From the NCBI RefSeq assembly GCF_014200305.1, contig NZ_JACHBL010000001.1:558001-622000 (forward strand): 64,000 nucleotides of DNA, written 5' to 3'. The stretch comes from Neomicrococcus lactis (lineage in GTDB: Bacteria > Actinomycetota > Actinomycetes > Actinomycetales > Micrococcaceae). The notes beneath the pieces were generated by a model. It worked only from the letters and a program-made list of their open reading frames with translations, had not been told where the DNA came from and did not search any database. A program made the position numbers and the translations under genes. This document shows positions 1 to 9,107 of this stretch, one piece after another (positions within the stretch are counted from its first letter, which is position 1; every line of letters begins with the position of its first letter).

Positions 1-1
1 C

Positions 2-946
2 CCGAACAATTCAACATCCGAACCCCACATCGCGTCAGCGCGGGGCGCGGTAGATTTGTCCGCCGCGGCGCAGGGGTCCGCTCCTTCTTCCCAGAACGAC
101 GCCGCTGGGCCCGGTCAGCGCGGCACTGCCGTTTCCGGACGCTGGCGGGTAGCCGTCAATGAAGCAAGCTTCGAGCAGGCCATCCAGCTGTCCAATCAGG
201 TCCCAGTGGTGGTGTCCTTCGGAACGAACCGTCATCCTGGCTCTGCCGAACTCGACGCGTTGTTGGCGCGTTTGGTGGATGGCTACGAAGGCAAGTTGGT
301 GCTCGCAACCGTAGACGCGGACACGAGCCCAGCCATCATGCAGGCGTTCCGCTTGCAGCAAGTGCCCGCCGTGGTCGCCGTTTTGGGCGGCCGCCCAGTT
401 CCGTTGTTTCAAGGTGCTCCTGCCGAAGCTGAGATCAAGTCCTTGCTGGACGAATTGATGGCTCTGGCGTTGCAGAATGGCATCACCGGTACGGTGCCTC
501 CCGTTGCAGCGGATCAGCCATCCGCTGCGCCCAAGAACCCATTGCTCGTAGCCGCTGAAGAAGCAGTTTCTTCTGGCGATTACGAAGGTGCCATCACGCA
601 CTTCAACAAGGCCTTGGCTGAAAAGCCAAACGATCACGAGGCCACGCAGGGCCTCAAGACCGCCGAACTCTTGCTGCGCGTATCCACGATGGATGCCACA
701 GCCGTCCGCGCCGCCGGTGCTGAATCTCCGGACTCCCTGGAGGCTCAGCTCGCTGTTGCGGATCTAGACGTCGCTGGTGGTCATGTGGAAGACGGCTTCC
801 GCCGAATCATTTCCTTCATCGCCACGCACTTCGATGACGAGCGCGAAACAGCGCGCGTGCGTCTCGTGGACTTGTTCACCGTGGTGGGCCAGTCTGATCC
901 ACGCGTCAGCGCGGCTCGTCAAAAGCTCGCGCGCACGCTGTACTAA
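2..946 (+). CDS. Thioredoxin-fold/TPR protein (YbbN/CnoX-like), 5' end outside the window
   Basis: The reading frame is open from the first base and no start codon precedes a TTG at 56. The residues before that TTG read RGAVDL, which I recognise as the usual opening of actinobacterial YbbN-like proteins, so the true start lies upstream and the gene is partial. A thioredoxin fold occupies about residues 30-125 after the TTG, but the CxxC is replaced (TNRHPG), so it should be redox-inactive. A TPR-like segment (GDYEGAITHFNKAL) begins near residue 175. The family acts as a co-chaperone or holdase; that role is inferred. The segment between the two landmarks is a low-complexity linker. Confidence 0.8.
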   Translation, partial: PNNSTSEPHIASARGAVDLSAAAQGSAPSSQNDAAGPGQRGTAVSGRWRVAVNEASFEQAIQLSNQVPVVVSFGTNRHPGSAELDALLARLVDGYEGKLVLATVDADTSPAIMQAFRLQQVPAVVAVLGGRPVPLFQGAPAEAEIKSLLDELMALALQNGITGTVPPVAADQPSAAPKNPLLVAAEEAVSSGDYEGAITHFNKALAEKPNDHEATQGLKTAELLLRVSTMDATAVRAAGAESPDSLEAQLAVADLDVAGGHVEDGFRRIISFIATHFDDERETARVRLVDLFTVVGQSDPRVSAARQKLARTLY

Positions 947-1103
947 TCGATGTACTGAGTCGGATCGAGTCGCTGGACTTAGCCAGGCTTTGCTTGGCAA
1001 AGTGCTCAGTGCGAAGTGCGGAGCTGTCCGGGAATTCGTCATCCCTAAGTAGGATTTTCCGAAATTCATCATGTGGCAGGATTTTTTTCCGTGTGCCTGC
1101 GGG

Positions 1104-1109
1104 TAGCCT
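1104..1109 (+). promoter_or_regulatory. -10 box TAGCCT, leaderless start of the ABC ATPase gene
   Basis: TAGCCT ends six bases before the ATG at 1116 and there is no Shine-Dalgarno sequence, so transcription probably starts at the A of the start codon. No convincing -35 was found. The rest of the 169-base gap after 946 holds no gene I can support. Confidence 0.45.
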
Positions 1110-1115
1110 CAAAGC

Positions 1116-1910
1116 ATGACCCAACCACACGAGGATCCAGCCTCGCCTTCATTTGCCGCGCCAGCCATCGCAATTCGAGGACTGGGCAAAGTCTTTGATC
1201 ATGTTGTAGCCGTCAACGGCGTCAGCTTTGACGTGCCTGTTGGTTCGTTCTTTGGACTAGTGGGCCCCAACGGCGCTGGAAAGACCACCACGTTGTCCAT
1301 GGTCACCGGGCTCTTGCGTCCGGACGCCGGCCAAGTCTGGATCAACGGCGTGGACATGTGGGCGGATTCCCTCGAAGCTAAGAAGAAGCTCGGCGTTCTT
1401 GCTGATGGCGTGCGCCTCTTCGACCGTCTATCTGGCCGACAACTCGTCACTTATGCCGGATTGCTCCGCGGTATGGACCGGGAGACCGTGGCGGAACGAA
1501 CTGACGATCTCTTGAGGGCCCTGGACCTGGTCGACGCGGGGGAGAAGCTCGTGGTTGATTACAGCGCCGGCATGACCAAAAAGATCGCGCTCGCCACGGC
1601 CATGATTCACGCGCCGCGCACGCTGGTTCTGGACGAGCCCTTTGAAGCCGTGGACCCCGTATCGGCGGCAAATATTCGTAGCATCCTGAATGACTACGTG
1701 GCACATGGCGGCACCGTGGTGGTGTCGAGCCATGTGATGGATCTGGTCCAGCGCATGTGTTCTCACGTTGCCGTCATGGCTCGTGGCAACCTCTTGGCGA
1801 TCGGTACGACGGACGAAGTTCGGCAGGGCGGCTCGCTGGAAGACCGTTTTGTGGATCTTGTGGGTGGACGCTCAAACGGCGAGGGGTTGTCATGGTTGCA
1901 CACCTCCTGA
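1116..1910 (+). CDS. ABC transporter ATP-binding protein
   Basis: This 264-residue ATPase subunit energises an ABC exporter whose membrane part is the overlapping next gene. Walker A GPNGAGKTT is near residue 50, Walker B (LVLDEPFEAVDP) near residue 175, and an H-loop (VVSSHVMD) near 206. The signature motif is degenerate (YSAGMTKK instead of LSGGQ), as often seen in ABC-2 type ATPases. The start at 1116 is supported by a -10 box six bases upstream. Substrate is unknown; there is no accessory gene nearby to suggest one. Confidence 0.85.
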   Translation: MTQPHEDPASPSFAAPAIAIRGLGKVFDHVVAVNGVSFDVPVGSFFGLVGPNGAGKTTTLSMVTGLLRPDAGQVWINGVDMWADSLEAKKKLGVLADGVRLFDRLSGRQLVTYAGLLRGMDRETVAERTDDLLRALDLVDAGEKLVVDYSAGMTKKIALATAMIHAPRTLVLDEPFEAVDPVSAANIRSILNDYVAHGGTVVVSSHVMDLVQRMCSHVAVMARGNLLAIGTTDEVRQGGSLEDRFVDLVGGRSNGEGLSWLHTS

Positions 1911-3460
1911 GCCTCAAATGGCGCCTGCTGGTGAACGGATTCAAACGCAGCACATGGCAGCTCGTGGGCACCATCATCGGTGGCTTGTATGCCCTGTTCT
2001 GGGTAGTGATGTTGGGCATCGGATCTTTTTACCTCGCCGAACAGCCGTTGGATCTTCGTGGCTCCGTGGGCGTCTTGGTCACGTCGGTTGTCCTTCTCGG
2101 CTGGGCACTCATTCCGGTATTCCTGACCGGCGTTGACTTGACCCTTGACCCTGCGCGGTTCAATACCTTTGTCTTGACGCGACGTGATCTCAGCGTGGGT
2201 CTGCTGTTGAGTGGCTTCATTGGCATTCCAGCAACGCTCACGTTGCTCGTGTTTTTGTCGCAGACGCTGATGTGGCGCCCTAACCTCGCGGCGATGGCCG
2301 CCGCCATCATCAGCGCAATCTTGGCCGCACTCATGAGCCAAGTGCTCTCGCGACTTGTCTCCACGGCCGCGCTCTCCATTACCGCCAACCGGCGATTCCG
2401 TGACATTGCAGCCGTGTTGCTCTTTATCCCGTTGATGTTGCTGGGGCCGGCCATCTCGTCGCTTGCCGATAGCTTCGATCGAGCCCTCGAGTGGATTCCC
2501 ACGGTCGCACAAGTGCTGTCGTGGACACCGCTAGGAATCTTTGCTGCTATTCCGTGGGACGTTGCGCAGTCCAATATGCTTCTGGCCGCGCTCCGCATGC
2601 TGATCTCGGTGATCTACCTCGCAGTCTTTGCATGGATCTGGTCATTCATGCTGATGAGGTCTATCGAGAACCCCAGCGTTGCCAAAGCTAGCCGCAAGGT
2701 AGACGGACTGGGCATCTTCTCTCGAGTCCCAGCCACCCCATGGGGTGCTGTGACGGCTCGAGCTCTCATCTATTGGCTCAAAGACCCCCGGTATGCAGGC
2801 AGCCTCGTTGTGGTGCCGCTCATGCTTGTTATTGCCTGGTTCATGTACAACCAATCCGGTAGTCCACTCATGGTGCTGTGGGCAGGGCCCGTGGTGTTCG
2901 CGCTGATGGGCTTCGGAATTTCAGCAGACGTCAGCTACGACTCCACGGCTTTTTCGCTTCATGCCCTCTCGGGGATGAAAGGCGCCGACGACCGTTGGGG
3001 TCGTGCGATCGCGTGCGCGTTGGTTGCCCTGCCGCTGTTTATGATCTTGTCCATCGGTGTGCCGTTGATCTTGGGCGACTCCACGTTGATACCTGCACTG
3101 GTCGGCATGAACGCTTGTGCTCTCTTGGCAAGTATCGGAATCTCTTCTATCGCTTCCGCGCGCTATACCTACGCCGTCCCGCTGCCGGGGGAGAGCCCCT
3201 TCAAATCGCACCCTGGTTCCGGTGTTCGCATGGCGGTCACGCAAATGGGCATCATGCTGGCCATGACGATCCTCAGCGCTCCGGCGATCGGATTGCTCAT
3301 CGCCTACAGCGTGACAAACAACTCCATGTGGGCGTGGGTGCTTCTTTTGGTGGGTCTGGTGCTCGGTGCCATTTACCTTCTGGTGGGCGTCAGAGTTGGC
3401 GGAAAATGGCTTGAGTCGCGCTGGCCAGAGTTGATGCAGGCCACTGTTCGAAATCGTTAG
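1892..3460 (+). CDS. ABC transporter permease, large multi-spanning membrane protein
   Basis: This 522-residue protein has about a dozen hydrophobic segments and is the membrane partner of the preceding ATPase. I chose the ATG at 1892 (MVAHLLSLKWRL) because GAGGGG lies just upstream at 1881-1886; upstream in-frame starts would lie inside the ATPase gene and add non-homologous residues. It overlaps the ATPase stop by 19 bases, so the two are translationally coupled. The type is common in Micrococcaceae, usually annotated only as transporter or membrane protein. Substrate unknown. Confidence 0.75.
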   Translation: MVAHLLSLKWRLLVNGFKRSTWQLVGTIIGGLYALFWVVMLGIGSFYLAEQPLDLRGSVGVLVTSVVLLGWALIPVFLTGVDLTLDPARFNTFVLTRRDLSVGLLLSGFIGIPATLTLLVFLSQTLMWRPNLAAMAAAIISAILAALMSQVLSRLVSTAALSITANRRFRDIAAVLLFIPLMLLGPAISSLADSFDRALEWIPTVAQVLSWTPLGIFAAIPWDVAQSNMLLAALRMLISVIYLAVFAWIWSFMLMRSIENPSVAKASRKVDGLGIFSRVPATPWGAVTARALIYWLKDPRYAGSLVVVPLMLVIAWFMYNQSGSPLMVLWAGPVVFALMGFGISADVSYDSTAFSLHALSGMKGADDRWGRAIACALVALPLFMILSIGVPLILGDSTLIPALVGMNACALLASIGISSIASARYTYAVPLPGESPFKSHPGSGVRMAVTQMGIMLAMTILSAPAIGLLIAYSVTNNSMWAWVLLLVGLVLGAIYLLVGVRVGGKWLESRWPELMQATVRNR

Positions 3461-3499
3461 GGAAGGACACTCGTCGGCGTTTCAGTTGCCGCGGGTTGC

Positions 3500-3505
3500 T
3501 AGGAT
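3500..3505 (+). promoter_or_regulatory. -10 box TAGGAT, leaderless start of the DUF3039 gene
   Basis: TAGGAT is followed by seven bases and then the ATG at 3513, with no Shine-Dalgarno. It fits the leaderless pattern seen repeatedly in this window. Confidence 0.5.
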
Positions 3506-3512
3506 TGAACAC

Positions 3513-3812
3513 ATGAGTATGCCTCCAGATCCCTTTGCAGATGATCCGCAGAACCCCGGTGTGGGTGGGGGAACCGCCACTCTTGAGCGGGAGGAACTCG
3601 CCCAAGAACTAGAGCCAGGCGATCGCGAACGCTTTGCGCATTACGTGCGCAAAGAGAAGATCATGGAGTCCGCTTTCACTGGTGACCCAGTCATCGCTTT
3701 GTGTGGCAAAGTATGGGTTCCTGGTCGCGATCCAAACAAGTTCCCCGTCTGCCCAGAGTGCAAGAGCATTTACGAATCCCTTAACGGTGGCGGTGGCGAC
3801 GGCGAAAAATAA
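3513..3812 (+). CDS. DUF3039 family protein
   Basis: This is a 99-residue actinobacterial protein of unknown function. The conserved core runs from ERFAHYVRKEKI through ALCGKVWVPGRDP to FPVCPECKSIY. A CPEC pair near the C-terminus plus an upstream Cys could bind a metal. The ATG at 3513 is preferred over an upstream start because a TAGGAT box sits seven bases before it. It lies directly upstream of a DEAD-type helicase, an arrangement I know from other Actinobacteria, so the two may be co-expressed. No function is assigned. Confidence 0.8.
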   Translation: MSMPPDPFADDPQNPGVGGGTATLEREELAQELEPGDRERFAHYVRKEKIMESAFTGDPVIALCGKVWVPGRDPNKFPVCPECKSIYESLNGGGGDGEK

Positions 3813-3859
3813 CCTCGCCTCGCTGACCAATTCATCCACTGCTTTAAGGAGAACTCTTC

Positions 3860-5659
3860 ATGTCTGATGCCCTTTTTACGTTGGGCGAAGACATGCCACC
3901 GGCGTACCCGGATCGTGCGGCGTGGGGAACTGCGCCAAAACTGCGTCAGTGGCAGGCGGAAGCGCTCGAGAAATACTTCGAGATGGCTCCGCAGGACTTT
4001 ATGGCCGTCGCGACCCCGGGCGCCGGTAAGACCACCTTCGCGTTGCGCGTTGCCAAAATGCTGGTTGAGCAAGGCACGGTTCGTCGCATCATCGTGGTTG
4101 CCCCTACGGATCACCTCAAGCGCCAGTGGGCCGATGCTGCTGCCCGTGTGGGCTTGTCCATTGACCCCAACTTCAAGAACGCGGACATCTCCATTGGCTC
4201 CGGGTTCATTGGTATGGCTGTGACGTACGCGCAGGTGGCTTCCAAACCGCTCTTGCACCGAGCCAAAGTCGAAGCCGTCCCAAGCCTTGTCATCCTTGAC
4301 GAGATTCACCACGGCGGTGACGCTCTCAGCTGGGGCGATGGCATCCGCGAAGCTTTTGAGCCCGCGAAACGCCGGTTGGCGTTGACGGGTACGCCGTTCC
4401 GTTCTGACACGGCAACCATTCCTTTTGTGGTCTACCAAGAGGACGAAGACGGTATCCGTCGTTCGAAGGCCGACTACACGTATGGCTACGCGAACGCGCT
4501 CAAAGACCACGTGGTCCGTCCGGTGCTGTTCATGGCGTACTCCGGCCGCATGCGTTTCCGCACGTCAGCTGGCGAAGAGATGGAAGCCATCCTCGGTGCC
4601 GGAGCCACCAAAGACATCACGCAGCACGCTTGGCGTACCGCGCTGGATCCTTCCGGAGAATGGATTCCGTCCGTCTTGCGCGCCGCGGACCAGCGACTGA
4701 CTGAAGTTCGGCGAACGGTTCCGGACGCTGGCGGCTTGGTGATTGCTACTGACCACGCCGACGCCAAGGAATACGCGAAGCAGCTCAAGGCAATTACGGG
4801 TGAAAAGGTCTACGTCATCCTTTCCGATGATGCGAAGGCCTCTAACAACATTGAGGAATACTCGGCGGGAACCAGCCGCTGGATGGTTGCCGTCCGCATG
4901 GTGTCCGAAGGCGTGGACGTTCCGCGTCTCGCCGTCGGCGTGTATGCCACCTCAACGTCTACACCGCTGTTCTTCGCCCAGGCAGTTGGCCGCTTCGTGC
5001 GTGCCCGTAAGCGAGGCGAAGTGGCATCCGTCTTCCTGCCATCCGTGCCGGTGCTACTGGCACTGGCTAATGAGATGGAAGTCGAGCGAGATCACGCCCT
5101 GGACAAAGAAGGTTCAGGCGTTGACGATCTAGCGAACATTCCCGAAGAAGATCTCATGGCGGAAGCAAACCGCGAAGAGAAGGCAAGCTCGGATCTGGTC
5201 GGTGGAAAGTTTGAGGCCGTCCATTCGCAGGCCTCGTTTGACCGCGTGCTCTTTGATGGTGGCGAGTTCGGAACCGGCGGCGAGATCGGCTCGGAAGAGG
5301 AACTCGATTTCCTCGGTATCCCAGGCCTCTTGGATCCTGAGCAGGTCTCGATGCTTTTGCGGCAACGCCAGGCCGAACAGGTCTCGCGCCGTCGTAAGAA
5401 CGCAAGCCAAGACGATTCGGCAGCCACGCAACATGACCAGCAATTCGCTGACGTGGTGGATCACCGCAGGCTCAAAGAACTACGAAGCCAGCTGCAAAAG
5501 AACGTCTCGGCATGGTCCGCGCGCACGGGAACCCCGCACGGCGTGATTCATTCGCGTTTGAGGACGGAGTGCGGAGGGCCGGCCGTTGCCCAAGCGAACG
5601 TGGAACAGCTCGAGCATCGCTTGAGCAAACTCCAGAACTGGTTTGTGGGCAGGACCTAG
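3860..5659 (+). CDS. DEAD/DEAH-box superfamily 2 helicase
   Basis: This 599-residue ATPase presumably remodels nucleic acids. It has a Q-like/N-terminal region, Walker A (ATPGAGKTTF, residues 51-60), Walker B DEIHH (147-151), motif III-like LTGTPFRSD (175-183), and a C-terminal helicase domain with SEGVDVPRLAVGV and AVGRFVRARK. The start has AAGGAGAA upstream at 3846-3853. It is separated from DUF3039 by 47 bases and probably shares its transcript. A strong terminator follows. The specific substrate (DNA or RNA) cannot be read from sequence. Confidence 0.85.
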   Translation: MSDALFTLGEDMPPAYPDRAAWGTAPKLRQWQAEALEKYFEMAPQDFMAVATPGAGKTTFALRVAKMLVEQGTVRRIIVVAPTDHLKRQWADAAARVGLSIDPNFKNADISIGSGFIGMAVTYAQVASKPLLHRAKVEAVPSLVILDEIHHGGDALSWGDGIREAFEPAKRRLALTGTPFRSDTATIPFVVYQEDEDGIRRSKADYTYGYANALKDHVVRPVLFMAYSGRMRFRTSAGEEMEAILGAGATKDITQHAWRTALDPSGEWIPSVLRAADQRLTEVRRTVPDAGGLVIATDHADAKEYAKQLKAITGEKVYVILSDDAKASNNIEEYSAGTSRWMVAVRMVSEGVDVPRLAVGVYATSTSTPLFFAQAVGRFVRARKRGEVASVFLPSVPVLLALANEMEVERDHALDKEGSGVDDLANIPEEDLMAEANREEKASSDLVGGKFEAVHSQASFDRVLFDGGEFGTGGEIGSEEELDFLGIPGLLDPEQVSMLLRQRQAEQVSRRRKNASQDDSAATQHDQQFADVVDHRRLKELRSQLQKNVSAWSARTGTPHGVIHSRLRTECGGPAVAQANVEQLEHRLSKLQNWFVGRT

Positions 5660-5712
5660 ACTCGCGCTACAGGTCTCGAGTGCGGTAGCTATCGCAGAAG
5701 AAACTGTTTAGA

Positions 5713-5750
5713 CGCAAAAGGGTCGGTACCTACGGACCGACCCTTTTGCG
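5713..5750. terminator. Bidirectional terminator between the helicase gene and pncB
   Basis: A 15-bp perfect stem (5713-5727 with 5736-5750) encloses an 8-base loop. Both stem ends carry the A/T tract (CGCAAAAG and CTTTTGCG), so it can work for both converging genes. Confidence 0.85.
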
Positions 5751-5758
5751 TTCAGCAC

Positions 5759-7081
5759 CTAGTTCGCGGCGTCTTCATCCAAGTACGTCGTTGGAATCAC
5801 TGGTTCGCCGGCGGTCATGCGCTTTGCCACGCCAGGAAGTTCCGTCACGGAATCGTGGTGGCGCTTGGCCGCACGTCGGACGCCTTCGGCGCCGGTCCAC
5901 CCCTGATCGAAGACGCCGTCCTTGACGAACTGCACCAAGAGTTCGCGGTCGTTGCCATCATTTTCCGGAACTTCACCGATGCCGATCACTTCGGCCGTGG
6001 CGCGGCCACGCTCGTTGAGGCGGCGGAGAGCAAACTTACGTCCGCCGACGCTCGCCTTGTTTGCGGCAGCCTTCGCAACATTGACCCACTCGCCGTCGTC
6101 GCCCTGACGCGACACGAGCTTGTAAACCATAGACGCGGTTGGAGCACCGGAGCCGGTGACCACGCGCGTGCCCACGCCGTATGCGTCCACTGGCGCGGAC
6201 TGCAATGCGGCGATGGCGTATTCGTCGAGGTCGGAGGTGACCATGATGCGGGTGTCCTTGTTGCCCAAGTCGTCGAGCAGGCGGCGCACCCACTGGGCCT
6301 GATCCACCAAGTCGCCGGAGTCCAAACGGACTGCACCCAGTTCGGGGCCAGCCACCTCAACGGCCGTGCGGACGCCTTGTTCGACGTCGTAGGTATCCAC
6401 CAGCAGTGTGGTGTTCTTGCCCATCGAGGCCACCTGGGCTTCGAAGGCTTCGCGCTCAGAATCGTGCAGCAGCGTGAAGGAGTGCGCTGCCGTGCCCACC
6501 GTCAAGACGTCGTAGCGAATGCCGGCTTCCAGATTGGAGGTGGACGCGAAGCCCGCGATGATCGCGGCGCGAGCTGCGGCCACTGCGGACTCTTCCTGCG
6601 TGCGGCGCGAGCCCATCTCAACGCACGGACGGCCATTTGCAGCGGCAGTCATACGTGAGGCTGCGGAGGCTACGGCGGAATCGTGGTTCAGTACGGAGAG
6701 GATGTAGGTCTCGAGGATGCACGCTTCGGCGAACGTGGATTCCACAATGAGAATCGGCGAGCCGGGGAAGTAGAGATCACCTTCGGCATATCCGAAGATA
6801 TTGCCGGAGAACTTGAAATTCGCGAGGTAGTCAAGCGTCTCCTCGTTCACGACCTTCTTTGCACGCAAGAACTCAATCTGCTCGGGAAGGAATCGGAACT
6901 CTTGAAGGCCTTCCAAGATGCGTCCGGTTCCGGCAACAACGCCGTAGCGACGCCCACTGGGCAAACGACGTGCAAATGCCTCAAACACGCTCTTGCGGTG
7001 AGCTGCTCCGGACTTGAGCGACGCTTGGAGCATCGTGAGTTCATAGTGGTCCGTGAGCAGGGATGTAGATGGAAGATGCAT
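5759..7081 (-). CDS. pncB: Nicotinate phosphoribosyltransferase
   Basis: This enzyme converts nicotinate and PRPP to nicotinate mononucleotide, the entry step of NAD salvage (Preiss-Handler pathway). The protein opens with LLTDHYELTMLQ and contains FEAFARRLP, GTAAHSFTL and LDSGDL, all typical of the family. I chose the ATG at 7081 (440 residues) because GAGGAAAG lies four bases upstream; an upstream in-frame ATG at 7141 would add 20 residues with no ribosome site. It is transcribed divergently from clpS and converges on the helicase gene. Confidence 0.9.
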   Translation of the reverse strand: MHLPSTSLLTDHYELTMLQASLKSGAAHRKSVFEAFARRLPSGRRYGVVAGTGRILEGLQEFRFLPEQIEFLRAKKVVNEETLDYLANFKFSGNIFGYAEGDLYFPGSPILIVESTFAEACILETYILSVLNHDSAVASAASRMTAAANGRPCVEMGSRRTQEESAVAAARAAIIAGFASTSNLEAGIRYDVLTVGTAAHSFTLLHDSEREAFEAQVASMGKNTTLLVDTYDVEQGVRTAVEVAGPELGAVRLDSGDLVDQAQWVRRLLDDLGNKDTRIMVTSDLDEYAIAALQSAPVDAYGVGTRVVTGSGAPTASMVYKLVSRQGDDGEWVNVAKAAANKASVGGRKFALRRLNERGRATAEVIGIGEVPENDGNDRELLVQFVKDGVFDQGWTGAEGVRRAAKRHHDSVTELPGVAKRMTAGEPVIPTTYLDEDAAN

Positions 7082-7182
7082 GCTTTCCTCGTTCGCAATC
7101 TTTTTGGCATGGCCGTGCCGACCAAGTGCTGTGCTATTCACACTTTAGCCATACGAACGCGTGCGTGCCGTCATAGCGCGAG

Positions 7183-7188
7183 TAGAAT
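7183..7188 (+). promoter_or_regulatory. -10 box TAGAAT, leaderless start of clpS
   Basis: TAGAAT is followed by six bases and then the ATG at 7195. There is no Shine-Dalgarno. This supports the ATG at 7195 rather than the second ATG at 7201. Confidence 0.55.
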
Positions 7189-7194
7189 ATTGGT

Positions 7195-7500
7195 ATGGCT
7201 ATGACGGACACAGTCACGCGTGAAGAGCTGGACACCCATGTTGATGAGGTATTCCAAGCGGCCGTTCCGTATGTCTTGATTGTCTGGAATGACCCCGTAA
7301 ATCTCATGACCTACGTGAGCTATGTCTTCCAGAGCTACTTTGGTTATTCAAAGTCGAAGGCCAAGAAGCTCATGCTCGAAGTCCACCGCGATGGTAAGTC
7401 GGTCGTTGCGACCGGCTCGAAAGAGAAGATCGAAGCGGATACTTTTGCCATGCATGAGTTTGGTTTGTGGGCTACTTTTCAGAAGGCAGATGAAGCGTAA
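7195..7500 (+). CDS. clpS: ATP-dependent Clp protease adaptor
   Basis: ClpS delivers N-degron substrates to the ClpC/ClpA-ClpP protease in the cytoplasm. The 101-residue protein carries the family core [20 protein letters not shown] followed by [11 protein letters not shown] and the C-terminal GLWATF. Its stop overlaps the start of the DUF2017 gene by one base, as is standard in Micrococcaceae. A consensus -10 box six bases before the start suggests a leaderless transcript. Confidence 0.92.
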   Translation: MAMTDTVTREELDTHVDEVFQAAVPYVLIVWNDPVNLMTYVSYVFQSYFGYSKSKAKKLMLEVHRDGKSVVATGSKEKIEADTFAMHEFGLWATFQKADEA

Positions 7501-8078
7501 TGGCCCGCGGATTCAAATCAACGTCCGGCGGGATCACGTGCGGTCTTGATAGCGCAGAACTTGGTTTGATCCGTGAGCTTCTGAGGGACGTCGCTCAATT
7601 ATTAGAGGACGACGTCGCAGCTCCCGAAAGTGCCGAGACTCGCGATCCGCTGTGGGCTCTGACGGGCATGGTTCCAGATTCAGTGGCTGTGCATGATTCG
7701 GATGATGCCGTGGTGCAGCGCTTGATTCCCACGGTTGCTTCGTCCGATGAAGCGGAATCTGAAGAGTACCGTCGACTGACTGAGCAGAACCTCGTGTCCA
7801 CGAAGATTGGTCACTTGAAGTTTTCGAGCCAAGTGCTGGAGCGTTTTCCTCTAGTGCTGGACACGGCCGAAGCCGTGGTCCTGTCTAAGGGTTTGAACTC
7901 GGCTCGGCTTGCGCTCGCAGAGCGTCTTGAAATCGCAGATGAGAAGGACGCCGAGAAGATCTACATGATGGTGGATTACACGGACGCCACCACGGATCGA
8001 GACCAGCTGGCATTGGTCTACAACTTCGTTTCGTGGGTGCAAGAATCCCTCATGAGCGCTCTGCTCAAGCGCGTGTAA
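7500..8078 (+). CDS. DUF2017 family protein
   Basis: This 192-residue actinobacterial protein of unknown function is almost always found directly after clpS. It begins FKSTSGGITCGLDSAELGLIRELLRDV and ends with a helical region. Translation is coupled to clpS by the shared A of TAATGG (stop of clpS overlaps the ATG). I see no catalytic motif. A link to regulated proteolysis is only inferred from position. Confidence 0.8.
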   Translation: MARGFKSTSGGITCGLDSAELGLIRELLRDVAQLLEDDVAAPESAETRDPLWALTGMVPDSVAVHDSDDAVVQRLIPTVASSDEAESEEYRRLTEQNLVSTKIGHLKFSSQVLERFPLVLDTAEAVVLSKGLNSARLALAERLEIADEKDAEKIYMMVDYTDATTDRDQLALVYNFVSWVQESLMSALLKRV

Positions 8079-8126
8079 TACTCATCACGCCGCTCTGAGA
8101 TTCCAGCATATTGGCGTGTTGGCGAG

Positions 8127-8132
8127 TATTCT
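8127..8132 (+). promoter_or_regulatory. -10 box TATTCT upstream of murI
   Basis: TATTCT lies nine bases before the ATG at 8142, which would leave a leader of only two or three bases. There is no Shine-Dalgarno. Spacing is slightly longer than in the other cases here. Confidence 0.35.
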
Positions 8133-8141
8133 CGACACATC

Positions 8142-9107
8142 ATGCCAACACCAAATGATCGATTGACTTCCGCGCTCGCGGCATCCACTGGACGGCCGAA
8201 CGCACCTGAACCTGACGCCCCGATTGGAATCTTTGACTCGGGTGTCGGGGGACTCACTGTGGCTCGTGCGGTCCTGGACCAGTTGCCCGCGGAATCTACG
8301 GTCTATGTAGGCGATACCAAGAACAGCCCGTACGGACCACTTCCTATCGCCCAAGTGCGCGCGAATGCCCTTGGCGTCATGGATGAGCTGGTTGAAGCGG
8401 GTGTGAAGTTGCTCGTGATCGCCTGCAATTCCGCGTCTGCTGCAGTGTTGCGCGATGCACGCGAGCGGTACACCGGCCGCTATGGAATTCCCGTGGTTGA
8501 AGTCATTCAGCCGGCTGTTCGACGCGCCGTGCAAGCCACCCGAAACGGCAAGATCGGCGTTATTGGCACCGAAGCGACCGTAGGTTCACGAGCCTATGAA
8601 GACGCCTTCGCCGCTGCGCCACACCTCGAGATCGTCTCGGCTGCGGCCCCTCGCTTTGTTGAGTTCGTGGAACGCGGCATCACGAGCGGCGACGAGCTCA
8701 TCGAGACCGCAACCGAGTACTTGGCCCCCATCATGGAGGCGGGCGTCGACACATTGGTGCTTGGCTGCACGCATTACCCATTGCTAACAGGCGTAATTTC
8801 CTACGTCGTGGGGGATTCTGTCACGCTGGTATCTAGTGCTGAAGAAACGGCCAAAGACGTGTTCCGTGAACTGACGCGACACGGCTTGATGCGCAAAGAA
8901 AAGTTGCCGCCCACCCATGACTTCTTGGCCACGGGGGATGCGCAAAGCTTCGAAGTGCTGGCACGCCGCTTCTTAGGCCCCGAAGTGTTGGGCGTTACTC
9001 ACGCCGATCACGTGTCGGCACGATTCCCTACGGGAGTCATTGCCCGCATCACTCCAGAGATGATTGAAGAAGCTCGCGTGAAGAGCCTTGCGAAGGGAAC
9101 ACAGTGA
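8142..9107 (+). CDS. murI: Glutamate racemase
   Basis: MurI makes D-glutamate for peptidoglycan. The 321-residue protein has both catalytic cysteines in their motifs, [10 protein letters not shown] and [10 protein letters not shown], plus the family opening [13 protein letters not shown] and [12 protein letters not shown]. An N-terminal extension of about 27 residues precedes the core. The stop overlaps the next gene by four bases, so murI, the metallo-hydrolase and the following genes form a run. Confidence 0.93.
   Translation: MPTPNDRLTSALAASTGRPNAPEPDAPIGIFDSGVGGLTVARAVLDQLPAESTVYVGDTKNSPYGPLPIAQVRANALGVMDELVEAGVKLLVIACNSASAAVLRDARERYTGRYGIPVVEVIQPAVRRAVQATRNGKIGVIGTEATVGSRAYEDAFAAAPHLEIVSAAAPRFVEFVERGITSGDELIETATEYLAPIMEAGVDTLVLGCTHYPLLTGVISYVVGDSVTLVSSAEETAKDVFRELTRHGLMRKEKLPPTHDFLATGDAQSFEVLARRFLGPEVLGVTHADHVSARFPTGVIARITPEMIEEARVKSLAKGTQ

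Noticed and set aside
56-58. TTG as the start of the first gene
   Set aside because: The in-frame residues upstream (RGAVDL) are a conserved opening of the family, so the gene is cut by the window edge.
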